A DNA stretch of 64,000 bases. It comes from Limnanthes douglasii subsp. nivea (taxonomy: Eukaryota; Streptophyta; Magnoliopsida; Brassicales; Limnanthaceae). The notes below the pieces were generated by a model. The model did not search any database, was not told the DNA's origin, and saw only the letters and a list, made by a program, of their open reading frames with translations. A program made the translations under genes and the position numbers. Below are positions 47,057 to 57,835 of this stretch, piece by piece. Numbering within the stretch: position 1 is the first letter of the stretch; each line of letters begins with the position of its first letter. The stretch is taken from assembly GCA_036936605.1 (NCBI GenBank), contig JAUPFV010000001.1:118366771-118430770 (forward strand). Reading direction: 5' to 3'.

Positions 47057-47566
47057 AGTTAAAGATAGAGCTATGGAGGAAGAAGAAGGAAAGAGCACAA
47101 GATTTGTAACAACTCTTTTAAATTTGTTATTCTGATTCCTTGATTGTACCTTCACAGTACTACCTTATTTATAGGTAGTTGGTACAGGCTGTGAAGGAAT
47201 CTTGTTTGTTACAATGGCACTTATGTAAATAAGAGGGTAATACTAAATTGTTACATTTTGTACAATGTGTCACACAGGACCAGCTAACAATAATAACGTG
47301 TGTTATTTAGGAAGACCCATAAGCAAAGGGTCTTGAACCGTTGTCCATCGAGCAGCCCAATGGGCCTTCGAAACCGGTCCAACAGACCACTCCTCATGAG
47401 AAGAGAAGTCAGTTCACTTAGGAGTGAACCCTAGCTGACTTCTCTTCTCCTTCTTCCTTCTATCTCTTCTCTCTCACTGTCTTCATCAGCCAGGGAGGCT
47501 GTTCTTCGAACGCCGGCAGCAGCACCTCCAATCAACCATTGAGGAGGTGCATGCTTATGTTTAACA
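47057..47566 (-). repeat. 5' LTR of the copia element
   Basis: A direct repeat of 42108-42616. The primer-binding site lies immediately inside it. Confidence 0.95.
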
Positions 47567-47850
47567 AGCATGGCAGCGATAAACTAGGGGAAAGATGTTC
47601 GATGCCATACCTTTTCAGACTGCAAAATCTTGCATTTTTAGTTTATCTGACATCTGTTTTATGCTCATTCCTTCTACGATTACTTTCCAGAATGTAGAAT
47701 TTTTTCTTCTGGCGTTGGTGTCCATGGTGTTTGGAGCAGCCAAAGCTAAAGCTTTCTCTTCCTTCTCCACTTCCGGTTTTAGCTCTTCCAAGATAGTCGT
47801 AGAAGGAATGAGATTTGATGAAGGATTCAACACCCTTGAAACAACGTGAT
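47567..47850 (-). pseudogene. Middle fragment of the unidentified GC-richer locus
   Basis: This is host sequence left between two LTR elements. A 72-codon minus-strand frame (47615-47833) reads EELKPEVEKEEKALALAAPN and FWKVIVEGMSIKQMSDKLKM, coding-like but not recognised. Sequence continuity is implied by the target duplications AGCAT on the left and GTGAT on the right. Confidence 0.4.
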
Positions 47851-48243
47851 TGTTGGGAAAAAAAAATCTCAGAGATAGACAACAATGCAGATAACCTTAA
47901 CAGACACACTAATATATATATATAGATAAACAAGAAGTGCAGAAATGGTAACTTCATTTCAAATATCAATACAAGGGTCTGTTTTCTTATATAGAAAATA
48001 CAGACAAACTGTTCGGTCTTATCTAAATAACTACCCTAATAACTGATAATAACTGATATTAGACACGTCATAAACTAGACAATACGAATTCAAACTAACT
48101 AGTTTAGATTACTTCCAACATTCTCCCCTTAATCTAAACTCCAACCTGCAGGTTCTTCATGCCCAGTAAATCTCGCATATTTTCGAATTTCACAGTGGTC
48201 ATCGCTTGAGTTAAAACGTCTTTATCTTCTCTGTCTTTTGCCA

Positions 48244-49203
48244 TTAGAAATGCAGGTTCCTCATCTCTGCCATCAGAAGTGCAGGTTCCTCATCTTGTAC
48301 TACCATGTCTTCTGCCATCAGAAGTGCAGGTTCCTCATCTTGTACTACCAAATTTACCTCTTGCTTTTGCTCTCTACTTGGCTTTCTACACTCATCTGCG
48401 TATTTCTTGTAAAAACTGCAATTCCAACATCTTACTTTAGTCCTATCGCGCACTGTACGTCCACCTTGGTAATTGACAGTACATCGATTCCTCTGGTTAT
48501 CGGTTCCTCCTCGATTTGTCCTTTTCATCCACTCCTCTTTAGTGAATAAAAGCTTCCCCTCTTTATCTTCTCGTTTATTCCATTCATCCTCCGTCAGCAT
48601 CAACTGCCCTTCAGTGTTCTCTGTTTGGCCACGAAGCCTCTCTTCATGTGCTTTTAGATACCCAATTGTCTCTTTAACTAACATCACATCTAGGTCTCCA
48701 AACTGTTCTATTGCTCACGTGATTTGTAAGAACTTGGAAGGTACTGCTCTAAGTAGTTTTTTTCACGACATAAGTCTGTTCAATGGTTTCTCCCAAGGCA
48801 CGAATATTAGTCACCAACCTATTTAATCTCATAGAGAAGTCGTCAATCATCTCTATATCCCTCATGTTTAGATTCTCAAACTCTGCTTTTAGTGTCTGCA
48901 CCCTTGCTTTCTTGACACGCTCTGCTCCTAAAAACATTGTTTCTATCGCTGTCCATGCATCATTCGCTTTTTTCTTGTCTGCGAGTAGAATGTCTTTAGG
49001 GATAGCTTGGAATATTACAGCCATTGCCACCTTATCTGTTTTCCGTCAACCTTTGCATGTGGGTCAGTAGGGTCAATTACTCCCCAGATCCCATGAGCTT
49101 GCATGAAAACTCTCATATTTAGTGACCAAGCCGTGTAATTACTCTTCGTTAACATTGGATAACTTAATCCCAGTGATCCTTCTTTGTTCTTAGAAGCCTC
49201 CAT
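48244..49203 (-). pseudogene. Copia-type gag of the gag-only element
   Basis: Three minus-strand frames form one gag. 49203-49015 gives LTKSNYTAWSLNMRVFMQAHGIWGVIDP. 49030-48749 gives MAVIFQAIPKDILLADKKKA, then AWTAIETMFLGAERVKKARV and MIDDFSMRLNRLVTNI. 48687-48244 gives the linker and WNCSFYKKYADECRKP, a damaged CCHC knuckle with its first Cys (normally CxxC) shifted. The C-terminus holds repeats of VVQDEEPALLMAE. Stops and shifts near 49020 and 48745 break the frame. Such proteins can be mobilised with pol supplied by a partner copia; no partner is identified here. Confidence 0.85.
48245..48350. repeat. Tandem repeat in the gag C-terminus
   Basis: GCCATCAGAAGTGCAGGTTC and its continuation CTCATCTTGTACTACCA recur three times, the first copy slightly changed, encoding repeated DEEPALLMAE units on the minus strand. 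Confidence 0.85.
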
Positions 49204-49521
49204 TGTTATTGCCTAGGCTCTAATACCAAATGTTGGGAAAAAAAATCCCAGAGATAAACAACAATGCAGATAACCTTAACAGACAGACTAATATATATAT
49301 ATATATATATATATATAGATATAGATAAAGAAGAAGTGCGGAAATGGTAACTTCATTTCAAATATCAATACAAGGGTCTGTTTTCTTATATAAAAAATAC
49401 AGACAAACTTTTGGTCTTATCTAAATAACTATCCTAATAACGATAATAAGTGATATTAGACACGTCATAAACTAGACAATACGTATTCAAATCAACTATT
49501 TAGATTCCTTCTAACAGTGAT

Positions 49522-50084
49522 TTGGCGATGCGCTTGATTGTGATCTTCAGAGCGCAAGGAAAGGGTTCAGGAGAAGGGTAGTTTTTAGAGAAATCAAGGG
49601 CTTTGTCAGGGTCGTGCTCTATTTGGAGTTTGAATTTGGGTTTGGAGACTGATATTTCGGAGGAGGGTGTTGTCGTCACCGAGGTTGCGTTTCTCGATAG
49701 GTGGCAAATATAGCCGGAAGAGAGACAAGATGACCGGGAGTGTAGTTCTTTGGAAGGCCGTTGAGGAGTTTGCAGATGATGGTATTTTTCACTGATGACA
49801 TGGGTTTGGGTAAGAGTCTCGCGTTACTTTATTCGACTGCTCGCCTCCGGATCTGGAGCTGCCTCAACTGCCACCGTGAGATTCATTGCCACCTAGATCT
49901 GAGCGTTTCTGTCATGTTCTCGAGCGTCCACCGCTGAAACCTGATGCCCTATACGACGGAGGACCCTCCAGCGGGAGTGTAGTTTTATTTCGTCGGTGAG
50001 CTCTGTTTCTTTAGTATACTTTTATACCTTTCTTCTGGAGAGCAGTGTACATTAAAACACATGAACACACACAAAAATGCATTA
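49522..50084. pseudogene. Right fragment of the unidentified GC-richer locus, with SNF2-like phrase
   Basis: Both strands contain coding-like text. On the minus strand, 49700-49522 reads KPKFKLQIEHDPDKALDFSK, then YPSPEPFPCALKITIKRIAK, with no match I recognise. On the plus strand, near 49785-49840, FTDDMGLGKSLALL resembles the ATP-binding motif of SNF2-family helicases (DDMGLGKT). The opposite orientations are hard to reconcile with one gene, so the identity is left open. The fragment ends at the hAT-type element at 50093. Confidence 0.35.
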
Positions 50085-50092
50085 CATGCAAT

Positions 50093-51136
50093 CATAGGCG
50101 GAGCTAGGTGGGGTCATGTGGGGTCCCAGGAACCCACCTAGCTCAAGTAAATAAAATGTTTGTAGTGTTAATTCTACCTTATACTCTAGTTTAGTTGGTA
50201 GAGGTACACGTGAGGGAACCCACAGGCCTGGAGTTCGATACTTAGCTGTGGGTTTTTTTGTCCATCTAACATTTTACTTAAATTAAGTTTTTATAGTTTA
50301 TTTTATTATTATATATATAATAACATATTAATATTAATATTATTATAATATTAGTATAGTATTTTTTATTATTACATATAATAACATATTAAATTAAGTT
50401 TTTATAGTTTATTTTATTATTATATATATAATAACATATTAATATTAATATTATTATAATATTAGTATAGTATTTAGTATAAATTTGATCAACAAGCGGT
50501 TAAGATAGAATGTTTTACAATTGTTTTTTACTATCAATTAGAAAACTCTAACTACAAACTTCAAAAACTAAAGTATTTATCATCGCTCTATGTTATCAAA
50601 TCTCAAAATTGAAGCTTTGCTACTCATATTACTATTAACTAGTTACAAAGATTAACATTGGTTGATCTATATTTTTTCTTAAGATAGGAAGCTCCAGAGT
50701 TCAATTTCGAAACAAAATAGACCTGCATAAATTATAATTTTTTATTTTGCTTTACGGATAAAACCGTAACAACATAGGCTCTCGAGTTCACTAACAATAC
50801 ATGTCATAATCAATAAATCTATTAGTCTTTGTATACTTTGAAAAAGCTCAAACTAAAACCCGATCAAACCGTAACAACATAGCCTCTCGAGTTCACTAAT
50901 AATAGATGTCCTAATTAATATATCTATTAGTCAACTTCTATTTTTATATATTATAATAGTACTTCAAAATGTTCACAAAAATAATAGGTAAGACTCACTT
51001 AAACAAATAAACAACTTTTATGTAGATGAAAAATAAAAATATATTACAACACCGTTTTACAACTTCCACCGCAAAAGAAATATTTTTTGGACAATAACCA
51101 GGACACCATATGGTGTAAATCCTGGCTACGCCACTG
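50093..51136. mobile_element. hAT-type non-autonomous element 3 with internal Pol III-like unit
   Basis: The element starts CATAGGCGGAGCTAGG and ends CCTGGCTACGCCACTG, inverted repeats of 16 bp with four mismatches. An exact 8-bp target duplication CATGCAAT lies at 50085-50092 and 51137-51144. There is no transposase. The left part carries a tRNA-like promoter unit at about 50178-50259. An 84-bp AT-rich segment is directly repeated with a period of 111 bp (50281-50364 and 50392-50475). TIR length and the 8-bp duplication fit the hAT superfamily. Confidence 0.88.
50178..50259 (+). ncRNA. Candidate RNA polymerase III transcript (tRNA-like A and B boxes, T-run)
   Basis: TAGTTTAGTTGG at 50187-50198 fits the A-box consensus TRGYNNARNNGG at every position. 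GTTCGATAC at 50233-50241 fits the B-box consensus GWTCRANNC. Their 46-bp spacing is normal for type 2 promoters. A T7 run at 50253-50259 is a plausible terminator. The sequence between does not fold into an obvious complete tRNA. Transcription is inferred only; the unit could be a tRNA-derived relic. Confidence 0.5.
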
Positions 51137-51550
51137 CATGCAATATATATAAAATAAATTAAGTTGCACTATAATATTCATTACTCATTTAAATTTGATT
51201 GTGGTATTGGAAGTGAAAAGGAGAGGTTTTTGAAAAAAATCTATTTTCTAGTAATTTTAAAGTAATTATATTCTTAAAAAGGAAATAGTATGTTCGGTAG
51301 AAATGATATGTAAAAATAATATTCCAATTATTTGTTAACAAATAAGTTCGTTTATGGGTAAAACGATAGTTCATTGTTACAGTTTAGAAAAGAATCGACG
51401 AAGATACTACGCGACTCGCATATACATTATTAGTCTTTCAGTTCTGAAAGAAGATTTCATTTTTGGAGTTCAGCAATTACTTACCCAATACGCATTCCAA
51501 TCCCTCAGGTTCTATTCCCTTTCTTGACAAACAATCAAACAAGAACTGTC
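51137..51550. other. AT-rich non-coding interval
   Basis: After the hAT target duplication, no feature is visible until the F-box pseudogene. It may include that gene's old promoter. Confidence 0.4.
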
Positions 51551-52361
51551 ATGGAGCATACACCTTTTCACATCATAAATCAGATTTTACTTAGTTTGCC
51601 TGCCGAATCTCTTTTACGTTTGCGAACTTGTCTAAGCTTTATCGTGAAACAATCGACAATCCCAACTTCGCAAGAAGCCAATACTCTTTAATGGGTGACA
51701 AAGACGCTAATCTTTTTCTTAGGTACTTCTTGAATGGTATTCTGCATCAATTACAAGTTGATGGTAAATTCTTGAGACCACGTCATGGGCCTGGAAGTAT
51801 TTATAGACAGGGTGTAATTCATTGTTCCACCAATGGCTTTCTTCTTTTCGGTATTGGTTCTTCATCATCACAAGAACATTAAGATGATAATCTATAGTTT
51901 TGGAGCCTCCTCCTAAGCCAAAGGGTACAGGAATAGAGTCATGGAGCAATAGATACGCTTTGGGATTCGATAGAAGTATGAAAGAGTACATGATTGTTTG
52001 TCTGTTTACTCAATATTTATTCCATGTCAAGGGAGCTGCAGTTTATAGTTCGAAAACAAAATCGTGGAAGAAGACCAAGAAGATTCCTACCGGTCTAGAA
52101 TATGATCGACCTGTTTTTCTCAAGGCATCAATACATTGGGTTTGCTATCACGATGGGGATGACGGTTTAGTTTCGTTTGATTTTGAGACTGAAGAGTTTT
52201 GTTTTCACAGTAAAATCGATCTTCCAGACTATATTTGACTGTTGGTTTGATCAAACTTGGAGGTATCTGGTGTTAGGAGATGATAGTGGGGTTCAGGGGT
52301 ATAGACGTTTGGAGGATGTTTGGACTCTTATAGAGAATGGATGTTATAGATGCTGATCCGC
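51551..52361 (+). pseudogene. F-box / F-box-associated domain protein, frameshifted
   Basis: The ATG at 51551 opens MEHTPFHIINQILLSLPAES and LLRLRTC, an F-box start. After a one-base shift near 51630 the frame 51628-51882 reads LYRETIDNPNFARSQ and HCSTNGFLLFG. A stop follows, then 51900-52238 gives YALGFDRSMKEYMIVCLF, SSKTKSWKKTKKIPTGLEYD and RPVFLKASIHWVCYH, the FBA-type substrate-recognition domain. After 52238 a further frame (GYRRLEDVWTLIENG) continues to the copia insertion point. F-box proteins are SCF ubiquitin-ligase adaptors. At least three disruptions make this copy non-functional. The copia element at 52367 sits at its 3' end. Confidence 0.8.
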
Positions 52362-52366
52362 AACGG

Positions 52367-55300
52367 AGTTGGTGAAAAATATTAGAACAACACTCGTTAA
52401 GAACAAAATGAACAACTTTGATATAGATTAAAGAGGATAAATATTACAAAACACTCTCACAACTCACGGTAGAAAATAAAATATTTTTCTTTCATTCAAG
52501 AAAGCATTCTTGTTTCTCTTTTCTCTTACTTTTGTTTCTCTTTTCTCTTACTCTAACTTTTCTCTTTAATTTTACTTCTTGGTGTGTTTGGTGATGCTCT
52601 AGATGGTGGGAGAGATCCACTATTTATAGAACCATAGTGGAGACAATGATCCACCATCCAAGATCTTATGTATACTTAAACACTCAACTTCAAGACTACA
52701 CTCAAGGTAAAAGTGTTTCTTACACTCAACATAAAAGAGTATCTTGCACTCAACCTAAGGATAGTATACACAACCTCCATTACTAAATAAATATTAATTT
52801 AATCGTTTATAGAAGATGATTTCTAGACGGGCATTATTGAGTGTGTTGGACCCTTTAATCGGGTCAAGTTTATGATCCAACACTCCCCTTTAAACTTGAT
52901 CCCGTGACCCCTAGTAGTTTCTTTAATCGTTTGAAGTCTTTGCAGTGGCTTGTTGAAAATATCGGCAGCTTGATCTTGTGTCTTCACATATTCAACTTGC
53001 ACATCCTTTCTTGAAATACACTCCCTTATGTAGTAGTAGTAGTGGACATCGATATGCTTGCTTCGATCATGGAATACTGGGTTCTTGGCTAAGGCGATGG
53101 CTGACTTATTATCGACATACACTTTAGTTGGCTCATTCTGTGTTAGGTCAATCTCCTTCAATAGATTTCTAAGCCAAATTGCATAACTAACACATGTAGT
53201 AAATGCAACGTATTCCGCCTCACAAATAGATAACGTGACAATCGGTTGTTTCTTTAAAATCCATGTGAAAGTAATATTTCCCATAAAAAATACAAATCCA
53301 GTAGTACTCCTTCGATTGTCTATATCTCCACCCAGTCACTATCCCTATACCCAACAAGTTTGTAATCATTAGAAATGGAATAGAGTAATCCAAAGTCAAT
53401 TGTACCTTTCAGATAACGAAGGATTCTCTTTGCAGCTTTGAAATGAGTTGTTGTTGGAGATTCCATGTAACGACTAACTAATGCAACTACATGAAGAATA
53501 TCTGGTCTCGTGCAAGTTAGATTGCGTAAGCTTCCCACCAAACTTTTGAATAATATCAGATCTACACTTTCTCCTTCTTTATGTTTGGATATTTTGACTC
53601 CAAACTCCATGGGTGTGCTTATCGGGTTACAGTTCTTCATCTTAAACTTCTTGAGGTATCTTTTGCATAGCTTTCTTGTGAGATAAAAATTCCATATTTT
53701 TGTTGCGTAACTTCAATGCTAAGGTCGTACGCCATGAGCCCTAAGTTTGTCATCTAAAATTCCTTTGTCATCACTTCCTTGAATTTATTAAACATGCTTG
53801 GGCTCCTTCCGGTGAAGATCAAATCGTCCACGTAGAGGCACACAATCATAATATCTCCTTCTTTGATCTTGGTATATAGAGCATGCTCGTAGGGACATTT
53901 GTTGAAGCCATTCTCTCGGAAACACTTGTCGATTCTACTGTTCCATGTCCTTGGTGCTTGTCTTAGCCCATGAAGAGCCTTCTTTAGTTTCAACACCTTA
54001 TCTTCGTGACCCTTGACTTTATAGCCTAATGGTTGTTGAATGTAGACTTCTTCGTCAAAGATTCAATTTAAAAATGCTAACTTTACATCCATTTTTTGTA
54101 TCTTCCATTTGTATTGAGCTGTCGAAGAAATTATTAGTCTAATAGTTTCTAATCGGGCAACGGGGGCGAATACCTCATCATAGTCAATTCCGCCTTTTGA
54201 CTATAACCTTTTGCAACAAGTCTCGCTTTGTGTTTTTCAGTATCTCTCCTTAGCATTTCTCTTTGTTTTGTATAACCATGTGACACCTATTGTCTTGCAC
54301 CCTTTGAGAAGTGAGGTGAGTTACCATGGTCATTCTTCTCGATGACTCTAATTTCTTCGTCCATCGTGTCTCTCCATTGTTTCTCTTGTGTAGCTTCTTG
54401 AAATGTCACTAGTTCACAATCAACAAAGACACAAAAGAGTTTAAGGTTATCCATTGGTTTGGTTACCTCATAAAGATCACCAAGGCTTCTTGTACTTTCC
54501 ACAACTGTCTCATTTTGACTACCATTTGACGATGATGAAGGTGGAGAGTCTTCATGAGTAGTTGATGTTGGTGAATTATGTGGGGTTGCAACATCTTCTG
54601 ATTGCTCATTCGGTATCTGCTCGTCTTATTAAATTTGAGGAAAAAATGTGAACTCATTTATATGAGACCCAAAATCTCATTCGCCTTCTTCATCAACTAT
54701 CACGTCTCGGCTTATCACAACCTTTTTATTGTTTGGGTTGTACAGCTTGTAGCCTTTGGAACTTGAATCGTAACCGATGAAGATAAAACTCTTGCCTTTA
54801 TCATCGAGTTTGGTTCATTGTTCGTCTGGTACATGGACATGAGCTATGCTTCCAAATACTCTAAGGTAGGGAATTCCGGGCTTTCTTCCATTCCACGCTT
54901 CTTGTGGTGTCTTTCCCCAAACACTTCTTGTTGGAGATCGATTGGACAAGTGGACTGCACATGTCACTACTTCTGCCCATAAATCATTAGGCAATTTCTT
55001 ACTTTTGACCATGTTTCGCACCATATCAAGGATTTTTCTATTCTTCCTTTCTACCACACCGTTTTGTTGAGGAAATTTAGGAACTGTCAAACGGCGACGA
55101 ATTCCATGTGCTTTAAAAAACTCTTGGAATTCATTGGATGTGAAATCCTCTACTCGGTCAGATCTCATGGATTTAATCTTGTTTCCACTTTCCTTTTCCA
55201 CAACTGTTTTTAACTTCTTAAATATTCCAAAGACTTCGGATATTTGTTTCAAGAAATATACCCAAGTCTTTCTTGAAAAATAATTAATTAAAAAAGGAAG

Positions 55301-57486
55301 TAGTTACTTTTACCTAAAGAGCTCGGCTTGATTGGATCACACACATCGGTGTAAATAAGCTCGAGAGGTTTATTAGCTCTTGATTTTGACTCTTTTGGAA
55401 AGCTTTTTCTGAATTGCTTTCCAAGCAAACATCCTTCGCATAGTTGGTCAGGATGATTGATACATGGTAACCCTCTCACCATTTCTTTCTTGGACAATAA
55501 CTTTAAACTTGTAAAGTTTAAATGTCCAAATCAAACATGCCATAGCCACGATGAATCTTTGTAAAAATCCTTACGACACTTTGCAGCATCATTTTGAATA
55601 TTCAAAGGGAACATTTTATTCTTTGACAATTGAAATTTAGGAATTAAATCTCATTTGTTATCTCTCATAAAAAACTATAATTTTTCATATGAATATCATA
55701 GCCTTTTTCTAGGAGTTATCCCAAACTCAAGATGTTGTTTTTCATGCTAGGTACGTAATAGACATTTGGAATTATTTGGTGACTACCATCTTTTGCACAA
55801 ATAAGAATGTTACCTTTTCCTTTCACCGATATTTTGCTATCATCTCCAAAATAGACATTTCTACTTACAGCTTCATTGATATCTACAAGCATGCTTCTTT
55901 TCCCACACATATGGTTGCTTGCTCCGGTGTCAAGATACCAAGTGTTTTCTTGACCTTCTTTAGTGTTTTTGTATGTTAGTAGTAACATATCTTTTTCCTC
56001 CGTCTTCTCCTCCATATAGTTGGCCCTCTCCTTAACTCTATTGTTGGGGCCTCTGAATTCCAAAGCATAATGTCCAAAACTTTGACATTTATAGCATTGG
56101 ATTTGATATTTATCATACCCCGAGTTCGGATTTCTTCTTCCACGAACTTGTGTTGAGATTTCTCGTTTCTCGTAGTTTTAGTTAGAATTATTGTTTTTGT
56201 AATTCCAGCCACGTCCACTGCCATGATAGCCACCTCGTTTGCGGCCTCTACCTCTGCCTCGACCACGTTGGTTTCAATCATCCATTTGATTTTCATGTAT
56301 GTCCTTGAGTTCTACTTTGAGGAGTTACTCGGTGATCTCTTGCTTCTTCTTGTGATTTTCTTCATAGGCTTGTAATCAGCCTTGAAGTTCTTCAATCATC
56401 ATTTTCTCCAAGTCTTTAGTTTCTTCAATCGTCACGACGATATGTTCAAATTTAGGATCCAACGAACAAAGTATTTTTTCTTTTACTCTCACATCGTCTA
56501 ACTTCTCACCATTTATTTTTAGTTGATTAGAAACGGTTGCTACTCTTGAGAAATATTCTGAAATAGATTCGGACTCTTTCATATGTAAGGATTCAAATTC
56601 ATCTCTTAATGTTTGGAGACGTACCTTTTCACCGTTTCGACTCCTTTGTAAGCGATTTGTAATTTCTCCCACACTTGTTTGGCAGAAGATGCACTTGAAA
56701 TCTTTTCGAAACCATCATCATCTAATGCTTGATTGATGAGGAAGAAAACTTTTTTGTCTCTTTTTCTTGACTCCTTCAAAGTTGTTTTCTCTTTTTGAGT
56801 AAGGGTTGCTTCATCTTCGTGTTTGTCAAACCCTGTTTCTACAGAATCCCACACATTATATGCTCCAAGGAGAGCCTTCATTTTGATACTCCAATTGTCG
56901 TAGTTGTTGTTGAGTGTTAGAACTTGGAATGATGATACACCATTTGCCATATTTTGAATATGTTGAATATTTAAAAATAAAATTTTGGATAGAGCTTGTG
57001 GCTCTGATACCACTTTGTTGGGGGAAAATAATAAAACAACACTCAATAAGAACAAACAAACAACTTTGATATAGATCGAAAATAAGAAATGTTACAAGAA
57101 CACTCTAACAACTCATACTAGAAGAGAAATATTTTTCTTTTGCTCAAGAGAGCGTTCTTGTCTCTCTTTACTCTTACTCTAACTTTTCATTCTAATTTTA
57201 ATTCTCGGTGTGTTTGGTGATGCTGTAGATGGTGGGAGAGCTCCACTGTTTATAGAACCATAGTAGAGATAGGGATCCACCATCCAAGATCTTATGAATA
57301 CTTAAACACTACACTCAACACTACAATCAACATAAAAGAGTATATTTCACTCATTCTAAAGATGATCTTACACACAACCTCTATTACTAAATAAATATTA
57401 ATTTAATTGTTTCTAGAAGATGATTTCTAAACGAGACTTATTGAATGTGTTAGACATTTTAATCATATCAAGTTTATGATCCAACA
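52367..57486 (-). mobile_element. Complete but degraded Ty1/copia retrotransposon
   Basis: LTRs at 52367-52882 and 57016-57486 share most sequence, but the left one has an extra duplicated TTTCTCTTTTCTCTTAC tract and many substitutions. The target duplication AACGG is perfect (52362-52366 and 57487-57491). The primer-binding region GGCTCTGATACCAC lies next to the right LTR at about 57000-57013, and a minus-strand purine tract (AAAGGGGAG) lies next to the left. Gag, protease, integrase, reverse transcriptase and RNase H follow in copia order, split by many indels. LTR divergence is higher than in the element at 42108, so this insertion is older. Confidence 0.95.
52823..57055 (-). pseudogene. 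Copia gag-pol of the element at 52367-57486, fragmented
   Basis: Minus-strand frames in order are as follows. 57055-56376, gag: FQVLTLNNNYDNWSIKMKAL, then [17 protein letters not shown]. 56296-55716, zinc-knuckle region and protease WYLDTGASNHMCGKRSML. 55497-55288, pre-integrase: CEGCLLGKQFRKSFP. 55252-54815, integrase: MRSDRVEDFTSNEF, FPQQNGVVERKNR. 53996-53754, reverse transcriptase: LHGLRQAPRTWNSRIDK, LYVDDLIFTG. 53640-53320: FKSLVGSLRNLTCTRPDI. 53284-52823, RNase H: SICEAEYVAF, YVDNKSAIALAKNPVFHDRS. In the nucleic-acid-binding region the first CCHC cysteines are damaged. At least six frame changes separate these pieces. Confidence 0.9.
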
Positions 57487-57491
57487 AACGG

Positions 57492-57634
57492 CGAGATGAG
57501 TTATACTACCTTTTAACATACTATAGAAGCTTTTACAATACGAATAGTAATCGGTTAGAGTTGAGGAGCTCAGAAAAAATTATTAGAGCTGCAAAAGTTT
57601 CAATGTTGGACATCTAATCTAATGGTGTAGGCAT
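57492..57634. other. Short flank between copia insertion and lone LTR
   Basis: This follows the copia target duplication and could be the displaced 3' end of the F-box pseudogene. No frame is convincing. Confidence 0.35.
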
Positions 57635-57784
57635 TGTTAAGAATATAAAGCCCATATAAAGCCCAAGCCCGTTAGCTTTCTTTTATTATAAATAAGAGCA
57701 TATGCTGTACTAATTAATAAACTTCCGAATAATACAAAAACCCTAGCCGTCTAGCGGTTTGTTCCTTTTGTTCTTTTCTTAACA
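57635..57784 (+). repeat. Lone copia-type LTR with adjoining primer-binding site
   Basis: The 150-bp unit starts TGTTAAGAATA and ends TTCTTAACA, so the ends are inverted. It is followed at once by TGGTATAAGATCC (57785-57797), a mutated tRNA-Met primer-binding site. It resembles in layout the LTR at 60574-60804 (TGTTAGAATA...GTTAACA, then TGGTATCAAAGC). No second LTR was found, so the element is truncated at about 57957. Confidence 0.75.
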
Positions 57785-57835
57785 TGGTATAAGATCCAGA
57801 AGTAAACTGATCGCGTAAATGTAACAATCAGATTT

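Larger units (their letters stand above)
42108..47566 (-). mobile_element. Complete, young Ty1/copia retrotransposon
   Basis: LTRs at 42108-42616 and 47057-47566 differ at only a handful of positions. A perfect 5-bp target duplication AGCAT flanks the element (42103-42107 and 47567-47571). Minus-strand LTRs start TGTTAA. The minus-strand primer-binding site TGGTATCAGAGC adjoins the right LTR (complement at 47045-47056), and a polypurine tract GGGGGGA abuts the left LTR. Gag, protease, integrase, reverse transcriptase and RNase H are all present in copia order, but spread over three frames-shifts, so the copy as sequenced is not autonomous. The near-identical LTRs point to recent insertion. 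Confidence 0.97.
47851..49516 (-). mobile_element. Gag-only (TR-GAG type) LTR retrotransposon
   Basis: LTRs at 47851-48120 and 49231-49516 both run TGTTGG...AACA. A perfect target duplication GTGAT lies at 47846-47850 and 49517-49521. The minus-strand primer-binding site sits at 49216-49230 (GGCTCTAATACCAAA in plus), one base off the usual word. The internal 1.1 kb encodes copia-type gag and a partial zinc knuckle but no protease, integrase or reverse transcriptase. The right LTR is longer because of an expanded TA tract near 49290-49320. Confidence 0.93.

Noticed and set aside
48245..48350. CRISPR-like array
   Set aside because: The three repeats have no unique spacers, encode repeated peptide units of gag and lie in a plant retroelement.
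50093..51136. SINE
   Set aside because: Pol III boxes are present, but the ends are inverted repeats with an 8-bp duplication and there is no A-tail, so the enclosing unit is a DNA transposon.
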